14,434 bases of DNA from DASRHT01 sp035293765 (GTDB lineage: Bacteria > Chloroflexota > Ktedonobacteria > Ktedonobacterales > Ktedonobacteraceae): assembly GCA_035293765.1 (NCBI GenBank), contig DATGMF010000002.1, positions 1 to 14,434 of the forward strand. The letters run 5' to 3'. Made by a program: the position numbers and the translations under genes. Below, piece after piece: positions 6,601 to 13,347 of this stretch (positions within the stretch are counted from its first letter, which is position 1; each line of letters begins with the position of its first letter). The notes beneath the pieces are model-generated. The model was given only the letters and a program-made list of their open reading frames with translations, had not been told where the DNA came from and did no database searches.

Positions 6601-9054
6601 ATGCAAAGTACAAAACAGAAAAAGCGACCTACTCGAAAACGGCAGTGGGGGGCGGAACGCCGTTTACAGCCATTGCCAATGATGCATGAGAAACCATCAA
6701 CGTTGAAAATCGCCTATAGTCGTCTTGCAATCGTATTGACCATAGTTTTTTGGGTAATGTATCTTATCTCGGCAATTGTTCGTCAATTTTTCGACGGGCC
6801 GAAGACGTTTTCATTTACCATGCAAGCCATTGGCTATCTGATCATTGTAACGTTGCTGACATTCTCCGCGCTCATGTACCTGGTGGCACGTCAGGGGGCG
6901 CTTCAGAGGTTCAGTAAGCACGTACGCGTACCACGAGCCGAGCTCGATAGGCATTTCTCAGAGCAGCAACCCTCGATCACAGTGCTTGTGCCCTCATATA
7001 GTGAGGAGCCAGAAGTGGTTCGTAAGACCCTGATCTCGGCGGCGCTACAGGAATATCCTGGTATGCATATCGTGCTACTGGTTGACGATAAACCTGCTCC
7101 CTCAAATCCAACCGTTGCCGCCCGACTCAACGCTACGCGTGAGCTCGGCAACGATATCATGAGGCTTTTTGCTGAACCATGTGCCCGCTTCAGTACTGCC
7201 CTCGACCAATTCGAACAACAGTACGCAGGCACTATGCTGGTTGCGCAGACGACGATTGTCGAGCTTGCGTATCATTATGCGTGGGCAGCAACGTGGCTTA
7301 ATGCGCTTGCGGATAAAGAAGAGATTGATGACCATGTAGATATATTCTTTGTCGAACAGGTGCTCAATGGTCTTGCCGATGAATTGCGCCTTGTCGGCCA
7401 CGCACTGATGACTTCTTGCCAGGAAGGTGTCCAGCTCCCTATCGAACGCGTACGGCAACTATACCGCCGGCTGGCCTGGATTTTTGATGCCGAGGTAACG
7501 GTTTTTGAACGCAAGAAGTACGCTTCACTTTCTCATGAAGCCAATAAAGCAATGAATCTAAATTCCTATATTGGCCTGATGGGCGGTACATATCTACAGC
7601 GCGAGACCCCGGATGGGCTGATCCTGATCCCGGTTGCCGCAGGCCAAAAAGGCGATGTGACCTTCCCTGACAGCGAATTCCTCCTGACTCTTGATGCAGA
7701 TTCCATCTTGCTACGTGAGTATTGTCTGCGTCTTGTCTATTTCTTGCAGCAGCCAGATAATACCCGAGTAGCGGTGACGCAAACTCCATACTCGTCCTTC
7801 CGGGGAGCCGCGACCCGCATTGAACGCCTGGCCGGTGCAACCACAGACATCCAGCACATTCTCCACCAGGGAATGAGCCATTATGGTGCAACATTCTGGG
7901 TTGGCGCCAATGCGGTCATTCGTAAACGAGCACTTGATGATATTGCCGAGACCGAATGGGTCGGCGGTTTCGAGGTGCGTCGTTTCATCCAGGACCGCAC
8001 GGTGATTGAAGATACCGAGTCTAGCGTTGATCTCACACTTCATGGCTGGTCACTGGTGAACTATCCCGAGCGCCTGAGTTATAGTGCCACACCGCCAGAT
8101 TTCGGTTCCCTGATCGTGCAGCGCCGTCGGTGGGCCAATGGCGGCCTGCTCATCTTACCCAAATTGTGGGCACAAACGCGTGAGCGCAGACATCGCGGCG
8201 AACTTGTTTCTCGAACGGAGATCCTGCTCCGTCTTAATTACATGGCCTCCATCACATGGGCGAGCTTCAGCCTGATCTTCATGCTGGCCTATCCCTTCGA
8301 CGGTCGGTTGTTGAGTCCTTTCGTGGTGCTTGCAGCGCTACCATACTTCATCTCTATGGCGAATGATCTCAAATACTGCGGCTACAAGCGAACTGATATA
8401 CTACGTATCTATGGATTTAACTTAATCTTGCTACCCGTCAACCTGGCTGGCGTCTTGAAATCGCTTCAGCAAGCACTCACCAGTAAGAAGATACCATTTG
8501 CACGGACGCCAAAGGTCAAAAACCGAACCATTTCCCCGCTCGTCTATATCATCGTACCATTATTGATTGTTGCCTTCTCGGCGCTTACCTTCTGGCGGGA
8601 TGCGCAAGCCCATAATTGGGTAAATGCCGCATTCGAATGTTTTAACGCACTAACAGCGTCATGGGCGATAGTTTTCTATATCGGTATAGGCAATGCACTG
8701 GCCGATATATGGCATGGCCTGACAGACTGGCTCTACGTAGAAGTGCCTCCCAAGACAGCAGCAACTGCCATTGATCCGAAACAGGCGCTTGACTGGAGGG
8801 CGGTCCTCTATCATGGCAATGCCAAAGAGAAGGTTCCACTGAGGGCATTACATGCTACAACGGGGGCGCACCGCTCTGTAATCAATCAACAACGTTTGCC
8901 GGAGGCCGAGGTAAGCTCGCTTCCTACAGTGAAGATGCGTGTAAGTCGTGGATTACCGGGTGTCAGCTCGCTTCCTGCAACGAAGATGCATATGGGTCGT
9001 GGATTACTGGAAGCAGAGAGGCATCAGACAGGAGGCGCTCAGTATCATGAGTAA
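6601..9054 (+). CDS. Processive family 2 glycosyltransferase, cellulose/chitin synthase type (817 aa)
   Basis: A membrane GT2 that probably polymerises a beta-linked sugar from a nucleotide donor and exports it. From the ATG at 6601: two N-terminal membrane spans (about 39-60 and 76-96), the GT-A domain starting ITVLVPSY (126), the donor-binding Asp in LLVDD (159-163), KAMNLN (316-321), the metal-binding DxD in LDADS (D365, D367), the catalytic-base region IED (E470, D471), and QRRRW (507-511), which holds the nascent chain. About five more spans follow (545-698), then a soluble tail of about 115 residues. These are the motifs of BcsA, chitin synthases and hyaluronan synthases; QRRRW is the form typical of chitin synthases. 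An extra helical insert of about 150 residues separates VDD from KAMNLN. No PilZ domain is evident. The frame extends to a TTG at 6520, but GAAGGGA (6582-6588) favours 6601. The stop overlaps the chitinase start. Confidence 0.85.
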   Translation: MQSTKQKKRPTRKRQWGAERRLQPLPMMHEKPSTLKIAYSRLAIVLTIVFWVMYLISAIVRQFFDGPKTFSFTMQAIGYLIIVTLLTFSALMYLVARQGALQRFSKHVRVPRAELDRHFSEQQPSITVLVPSYSEEPEVVRKTLISAALQEYPGMHIVLLVDDKPAPSNPTVAARLNATRELGNDIMRLFAEPCARFSTALDQFEQQYAGTMLVAQTTIVELAYHYAWAATWLNALADKEEIDDHVDIFFVEQVLNGLADELRLVGHALMTSCQEGVQLPIERVRQLYRRLAWIFDAEVTVFERKKYASLSHEANKAMNLNSYIGLMGGTYLQRETPDGLILIPVAAGQKGDVTFPDSEFLLTLDADSILLREYCLRLVYFLQQPDNTRVAVTQTPYSSFRGAATRIERLAGATTDIQHILHQGMSHYGATFWVGANAVIRKRALDDIAETEWVGGFEVRRFIQDRTVIEDTESSVDLTLHGWSLVNYPERLSYSATPPDFGSLIVQRRRWANGGLLILPKLWAQTRERRHRGELVSRTEILLRLNYMASITWASFSLIFMLAYPFDGRLLSPFVVLAALPYFISMANDLKYCGYKRTDILRIYGFNLILLPVNLAGVLKSLQQALTSKKIPFARTPKVKNRTISPLVYIIVPLLIVAFSALTFWRDAQAHNWVNAAFECFNALTASWAIVFYIGIGNALADIWHGLTDWLYVEVPPKTAATAIDPKQALDWRAVLYHGNAKEKVPLRALHATTGAHRSVINQQRLPEAEVSSLPTVKMRVSRGLPGVSSLPATKMHMGRGLLEAERHQTGGAQYHE
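8911..9010 (+). repeat. Imperfect 51-bp direct repeat in the GT2 tail
   Basis: Two 49-base units (8911-8959 and 8962-9010, period 51) differ at about 9 positions. They encode two copies of a 17-residue unit, VSSLPTVKMRVSRGLPG and VSSLPATKMHMGRGLLE, in the cytoplasmic C-terminal tail of the glycosyltransferase, so the repeat is in frame. Confidence 0.9.
9030..9054 (+). promoter_or_regulatory. Shine-Dalgarno and 8-base overlap coupling GT2 to the chitinase
   Basis: AGGAGG (9030-9035) lies 11 bases before ATG 9047, and the sequence ATGAGTAA contains both the chitinase start and the GT2 stop (TAA 9052-9054). This fixes the chitinase start at 9047 in preference to the earlier in-frame GTG/ATG codons, and implies translational coupling. 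Confidence 0.85.
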
Positions 9055-10657
9055 GTTAAGCGCAACCAATGAACAGTACTCAAGCGAACCGCAGCGGAGG
9101 CTATCACCCTGGCGAGTGATGCTTGCAATCTTCATTCTCGCAAGCCTGTCTGCCTGTACCTTCTTCGCCCTACAAGAATGGCACGCGAGCCAGCCAACCG
9201 TCTCTAACAAGCCGTGGTTTGCAAGCTATGTCGATGTTACGGCTACGCCTGAATTTGCCTTTGACCAATTGGGCACGACCTCAAACCGCGATGCCGTACT
9301 TTCTTTCATCGTCTCATTCCCTATGGACGCATGTACCCCTGCGTGGGGGGGAGCATATACGTTGAGCCAGGCCGCTGGCTCGCTGGATCTCGAAAGACGC
9401 ATCGCTCACTTGCAACAACAGGGTGGCAGCGTGGCTATATCTTTCGGCGGTCAGAAGAACCAGGAGCTTGCCGTCAATTGTACCGATCCAGACAAGCTTT
9501 TCAATGCCTACCAATCGGTAGTCAATCAGTATAACATCAACACCATCGATCTTGACCTTGAAGGAGATAGCCTGACGGATGCCGCCGCAGCCAGCAGGCG
9601 AGCTACAGCTATTGCTCAGCTCCAATCAGAGCGACGAGCAGCAGGTAAGCAGTTGGCGGTATGGGTGACACTGCCTGTTACGCCACAGGGGTTAGATGAA
9701 GATGGCACGAACGCGGTGAGTCAATTACTGGCGCATCATGTTGACCTGGCAGGGGTAAACATCATGACCATGAATTACGGCTCTAGCCTTGTCAAGGGCA
9801 CAACTATGGCTAGCGCAGCGGAAAGTGCTTTGATCCAAACAGAGCGTCAACTTGGCGTTTTGTATCAGCTAGCAGGTGTGTACTTAAATGATGCTACCCT
9901 CTGGGCGAAGATGGGCGCAACGCCTATGATCGGGCAAAACGACACACCAGACGAAGTATTCACCCTTGCTGATGCGACTGAGTTAAACCAATTTGCGCTC
10001 TCCCATAAATTAGCACGAATGTCGATGTGGTCGGCGAATCGCGACCTCGCCTGTGGCACTAATTATGTGTTTACGCAAGTAGTTTCTGATGCCTGTAGCG
10101 GTGTGCAGCAGGATGCGTATGGCTTCGCGAATCGTCTGGGCGCAGGTTTTGATGGCAGCATTTTCCTGAGCGCCGGCCTGGTGACGACGGCAGATACGCT
10201 CTCAAAAATTGCCCAGCAACCAGATGATCCGGCCACCAGCCCATACCAGATCTGGTCACCCACGGGGGCCTATCTTAAAGGAACCAAAGTTGTCTGGCAC
10301 CACAATGTCTACCAGGCAAAATGGTGGACGCAAGGTGATGTTCCAGATAACCCTGTTTTACAGCAGTGGCAGACACCCTGGACATTGATTGGCCCGGTCT
10401 TGCCAGGTGAAAAGCCGATTCCACAGCCGACGCTGCCCGCTGGTACCTATCCTGATTGGTCCGGCACGGCTACTTATAATACTGGCGACCGCGTCCTATT
10501 CAATGGAGTACCGTACCAGGCAAAATGGTGGAATAGGGGACAAAGCCCAGCCGCCGCAACATCAAATCCCGATAACTCCCCGTGGGTACCGTTGACCCAG
10601 GAGCAGATTAACGCTATCGTCGTACCCACAAAGTGCGCAACGAGATGTAACAAGTAG
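9047..10657 (+). CDS. Membrane-anchored GH18 chitinase with two CBM5/12 modules (536 aa)
   Basis: Likely hydrolyses beta-1,4-GlcNAc polymers outside the cell. Residues 23-44 are a hydrophobic anchor after basic residues; LSAC (34-37) also fits a lipobox. The GH18 barrel spans about 57-390: SFIVSF, VAISFGG (second-strand SxGG, 129-135), the catalytic strand IDLDLEG with DxDxE at D168, D170 and E172 (the acid/base), VNIMTMNYG (237-245) and MSMWSANRDLACG (325-337). Two chitin-binding modules of the CBM5/12 type follow, each with the signature YQAKWW: about 400-450 (AKWWTQGDVP) and 468-517 (AKWWNRGQSP). Departures from consensus are N165 in place of the first Asp of DxxDxDxE and Asn for Asp in MTMNYG. 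It is second in an operon with GT2, which suggests trimming or release of the polymer, like BcsZ beside BcsA. A purely nutritional chitinase is the alternative. Confidence 0.9.
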   Translation: MSKLSATNEQYSSEPQRRLSPWRVMLAIFILASLSACTFFALQEWHASQPTVSNKPWFASYVDVTATPEFAFDQLGTTSNRDAVLSFIVSFPMDACTPAWGGAYTLSQAAGSLDLERRIAHLQQQGGSVAISFGGQKNQELAVNCTDPDKLFNAYQSVVNQYNINTIDLDLEGDSLTDAAAASRRATAIAQLQSERRAAGKQLAVWVTLPVTPQGLDEDGTNAVSQLLAHHVDLAGVNIMTMNYGSSLVKGTTMASAAESALIQTERQLGVLYQLAGVYLNDATLWAKMGATPMIGQNDTPDEVFTLADATELNQFALSHKLARMSMWSANRDLACGTNYVFTQVVSDACSGVQQDAYGFANRLGAGFDGSIFLSAGLVTTADTLSKIAQQPDDPATSPYQIWSPTGAYLKGTKVVWHHNVYQAKWWTQGDVPDNPVLQQWQTPWTLIGPVLPGEKPIPQPTLPAGTYPDWSGTATYNTGDRVLFNGVPYQAKWWNRGQSPAAATSNPDNSPWVPLTQEQINAIVVPTKCATRCNK

Positions 10658-10672
10658 CGAACCAGTAGACAC

Positions 10673-10709
10673 GAGGCAAGAAGTCTATTTACTATGAACT
10701 TCTTGCCTC
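10673..10709 (+). terminator. Rho-independent terminator of the GT2/GH18 operon
   Basis: Perfect 12-bp arms GAGGCAAGAAGT (10673-10684) and ACTTCTTGCCTC (10698-10709) with a 13-base loop are followed by ATTTTACTT. It starts 16 bases after the chitinase stop. On the minus strand no T run follows, so it mainly serves the plus strand, although the convergent kinase ends only 70 bases away. Confidence 0.85.
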
Positions 10710-10779
10710 ATTTTACTTGCTCTTCTTCCACTGCTGTATTACAGACGCATCGTAACTGCCTGCTTTACCCCTGAGTGGA

Positions 10780-13047
10780 CTATATGTTCCAGATAATAAT
10801 GGTGGTATCAATGGAGCCGGTCGCGAGACCACCTGGACCCCAGGCAATGGCGGTGACGTCTCCACTATGGCCGCGGTACATCGTGCGCGAGCTGCTATCT
10901 GTCACCCAGATACGCATATAGCCATCGCTGGAAGCCGTAGCAAGGCGACCGGTATTTCCTGGCTCCCACGCCACGCCATTGACGGCTCCGTCGTGGGGCA
11001 GGGTATGAGTGATATGGTTCGAGCCAACATCCAGCACCAGCGCCACTTTATCGCTCCCTCCAGAAGCTAATCTTGTGCCGTCAAGCGACCAGGCCAGCGC
11101 CAGCGTATGCCCGTTATGCATGCGACGATACAGCAAGCGCCGCAAGCTGGGCAGTTCATAGACGCCCACATACCCCGACTCTACCCCGATAGCCAGCAGG
11201 CCCCCATTAGGGGAGAGAGCAACCGCGCGTACTACCGACTTTGCGCCCAATGGCACACTATTTTTCAGGCCGAGCGTGATCGCGCGCACGCCATTGCCTT
11301 CCGTCCCAGCAATCAACCGTGTTCCCGCAAGAGTCCAGACGAGGGTATCGACGGCGGCTCCCTGGTTACTAAAGATATATCTGGTTGTGCCATCCGTCGT
11401 CCATACCCGCACACTTTCATCACGCCCGCCGGACCCGATCAGCGTGCCATCGGGGCTCCACGCGACGGCAAGCACACCCTCTTTGTGCCCCGTAAATGTG
11501 AGCGTGGAACTCTGGTTACCAGGAAGCCAGAGCCGCGCAGTACGATCCTGCGAGCCGGATACCAGTTGGGACCCATCGGGCGACCAGGCAAGGCTCGCTA
11601 CTGTCGCGCTATGACCTCTCAGCACATACTTAATCGCATTATGGCCTGTGAGCGCCTGCTTGATATCAGGAACATGCACCGAGGCGGAAGTGTTGCCGTT
11701 TAGATACAGGTAAGTTCCTGTACCAACTCCCACGCCTACTACCAGCACGCCTCCCAGTAGCCAGCCAAGCACATTGCGCCGCTTCACCGGCGTTGGCGGC
11801 AGAGGTGTTAGCGGGGAAGAGGGCAAAACGGTCGGCTGAGAGAGTGGCCCGGAAGGCATACCCCACGCTTGAGATGGAGAAGAGATCACCGGATTACTCT
11901 GTGCAGCCGGAAGATGGAGCGGAGCGGAAGGTCTCGCCATCTGCTCGGTTGGCACGTCTACGGAACCGCTTTGCATGGGCGAGAAGAACTGGGGCTGTGG
12001 AGGAGAAAAAACCGTTGGAGCAGAGGAAGCGTCAACCGTGCCGCCATTATGCTGCTCGCGTTCAAGGGCGGGCAACGAGAAACGCGGCGAAAAAGTGGCA
12101 GGGGCACCATCGCTATATTTATGTTGAGCAAAAGCTTCAGCAAAAGCCATGACCGAAGGGTAACGGTCGGCAGGCTTTTTGGAGAGCGCGCGGGCCAGCA
12201 CCTGTTCTACGCCTGCGGAGAGCTGTGGAGCATGGGAGCGGATCGGCGGCGGAGCTGCGTTGAGATGCTGGTGCATCAGGCGCATCGGCTCACCCTCAAA
12301 AGGCGGATGACCGGCAAGGAAGTAGTAAATCATCACAGCCAGCGCATACTGATCGCTTTCCGGTCCCACAATGCCCTCGAATTGTTCAGGGGCCATATAG
12401 GTCGGCGTCCCAAAAACCTGCGTGGTGGCGGAGGTAGCCGAGAAAAACTTCGCCAATCCGAAATCTGATAGCAGCAAGAATGCATGATGACCAGTACGGC
12501 CTGCGCCATTCTGATCGAAGCGCAGGAGAAAATTGGCAGGCTTGATATCGCGGTGGACAATGCCCTGATCATGCGCGTATTGTAAGGCTGAGGCCGCCTG
12601 TTGCAGGTAATCTGCGGCTTCTTCGAGGCTCAAAGGCCAACCGGAGGGCAAGCCTTCGGGCAGGGCCGGGGCCATAGCCATTGAAGCTGCCGATGCAACG
12701 CCCGCACGCCGTCGCAGCCAGTCCCACAGCGATCCTTCCGGGCGATACTGCATCACCATATAGGCGCGCCTGCCGCCGGGCGTCTCCTCTTCACCATAGC
12801 GATAGAGCGGCAAAATATGCAGGTGATCCAGGCTGGCGACCGCGCGCGCCTCCTGCCTGAAGCGATCAGCTATCCCCCCTTCGCTCTGTGAATCGCTATA
12901 CTCGTCGCCATCGGCGCGTATCAGCTTTATCGCCACCTGTTGCCCAATCGACGGGTCCTCAGCCAGGTAAACAGCGCCCATGCCGCCACTGCCTAATAAG
13001 CGCGTCAATCTATATCCGCCAAGCGTCGTGCCAACAAGTATATCCAC
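10780..13047 (-). CDS. Transmembrane Ser/Thr protein kinase with C-terminal WD40 propeller (755 aa)
   Basis: A Hanks-type kinase domain spans residues 1-305: glycine loop GSGGMG (19-24), AIK lysine K41, HRDIKPAN (H165, R166, catalytic D167, N172), DFG (195-197), a Ser/Thr-rich activation loop, GTPTYMAPE (213-221) and SDQYAL (231-236). All key residues are present, so it should be active. A Pro/Ser/Gln-rich linker (about 315-420) precedes basic KRR and one membrane span (about 427-448). Residues 478-755 form seven WD40 repeats; 1, 2, 6 and 7 are clear (GH...W.PDG...SGS.D...R.W) and 3 is degenerate. The kinase would face the cytoplasm and the propeller the outside, as a ligand or wall sensor. 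The start codon is GTG (13045-13047), with AGGA about 6 bases upstream. It is convergent with the chitinase operon. The substrate is unknown. Confidence 0.93.
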   Translation of the reverse strand: MDILVGTTLGGYRLTRLLGSGGMGAVYLAEDPSIGQQVAIKLIRADGDEYSDSQSEGGIADRFRQEARAVASLDHLHILPLYRYGEEETPGGRRAYMVMQYRPEGSLWDWLRRRAGVASAASMAMAPALPEGLPSGWPLSLEEAADYLQQAASALQYAHDQGIVHRDIKPANFLLRFDQNGAGRTGHHAFLLLSDFGLAKFFSATSATTQVFGTPTYMAPEQFEGIVGPESDQYALAVMIYYFLAGHPPFEGEPMRLMHQHLNAAPPPIRSHAPQLSAGVEQVLARALSKKPADRYPSVMAFAEAFAQHKYSDGAPATFSPRFSLPALEREQHNGGTVDASSAPTVFSPPQPQFFSPMQSGSVDVPTEQMARPSAPLHLPAAQSNPVISSPSQAWGMPSGPLSQPTVLPSSPLTPLPPTPVKRRNVLGWLLGGVLVVGVGVGTGTYLYLNGNTSASVHVPDIKQALTGHNAIKYVLRGHSATVASLAWSPDGSQLVSGSQDRTARLWLPGNQSSTLTFTGHKEGVLAVAWSPDGTLIGSGGRDESVRVWTTDGTTRYIFSNQGAAVDTLVWTLAGTRLIAGTEGNGVRAITLGLKNSVPLGAKSVVRAVALSPNGGLLAIGVESGYVGVYELPSLRRLLYRRMHNGHTLALAWSLDGTRLASGGSDKVALVLDVGSNHITHTLPHDGAVNGVAWEPGNTGRLATASSDGYMRIWVTDSSSRTMYRGHSGDVTAIAWGPGGLATGSIDTTIIIWNI

Positions 13048-13112
13048 GATAATCCTGCCTCACTATGGTATAGTGCAAACCAGCCTCAAACACTTCCCCT
13101 CAGCGCCACCAC

Positions 13113-13203
13113 TATTGACTGCAACCAACGTTCTTACCCCATCATAACATGCTGCTTTACGGCTGTCTATCCGAATAAGCGGCAAAAGTATAGACTGCAA
13201 CCA
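13113..13203 (-). repeat. Pair of 15-base direct repeats upstream of the kinase
   Basis: TATTGACTGCAACCA (13113-13127) and TATAGACTGCAACCA (13189-13203) differ at one position and are 76 bases apart. They lie 66 and 142 bases upstream of the kinase GTG, where regulator binding sites would be expected. Chance is possible, and the binding function is inference. Confidence 0.5.
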
Positions 13204-13243
13204 TCTTGAGAAACTTTTGAGGATTGGCGGAAGGGAAACGCAT

Positions 13244-13261
13244 GGCCCCTGTTGAGGGACC
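13244..13261 (-). terminator. Weak candidate terminator for the RHS gene
   Basis: On the minus strand GGTCCCT and AGGGGCC pair over 7 bp (one G-T) around a CAAC loop, about 87 bases after the RHS stop. The following bases contain only a short T run (GCGTTTCCC), so termination would be weak. Confidence 0.25.
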
Positions 13262-13347
13262 ATGCTTTGCATCTATGGGCTAGCGTTTAGCACCAATTTA
13301 ACCTACTTTGTACTTTGGATAGTACGGGCCGCAAACATAAGTCTCGG

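Larger units (their letters stand above)
13048..13347. other. Intergenic region between the kinase and RHS genes
   Basis: Both neighbours are on the minus strand, so this stretch holds the 3' end of the RHS transcript and the kinase promoter. An open frame from 13272 to 13063 (minus) has no domain and no good ribosome binding site, so I do not call it. A pair of 15-base direct repeats and a weak hairpin are listed separately. I see no immunity-type gene. Confidence 0.5.

Noticed and set aside
7439..7894. Minus-strand 151-aa frame inside the glycosyltransferase gene
   Set aside because: Shadow of a strongly supported gene, with no domain or ribosome binding site.
8948..9046. Earlier in-frame start for the chitinase
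   Set aside because: It lies deep in the GT2 gene, within its repeat; AGGAGG and the ATGAGTAA overlap fix the start at 9047.
11107..12468. Plus-strand open frames of about 200 aa opposite the kinase
   Set aside because: They are antisense shadows of the GC-rich kinase gene with Arg/Ser/His-rich nonsense composition and no domain.
13063..13272. Immunity gene for the RHS tip
   Set aside because: The 69-aa minus frame has no acidic, compact immunity-like composition, no ribosome binding site, and lies over the kinase promoter region.
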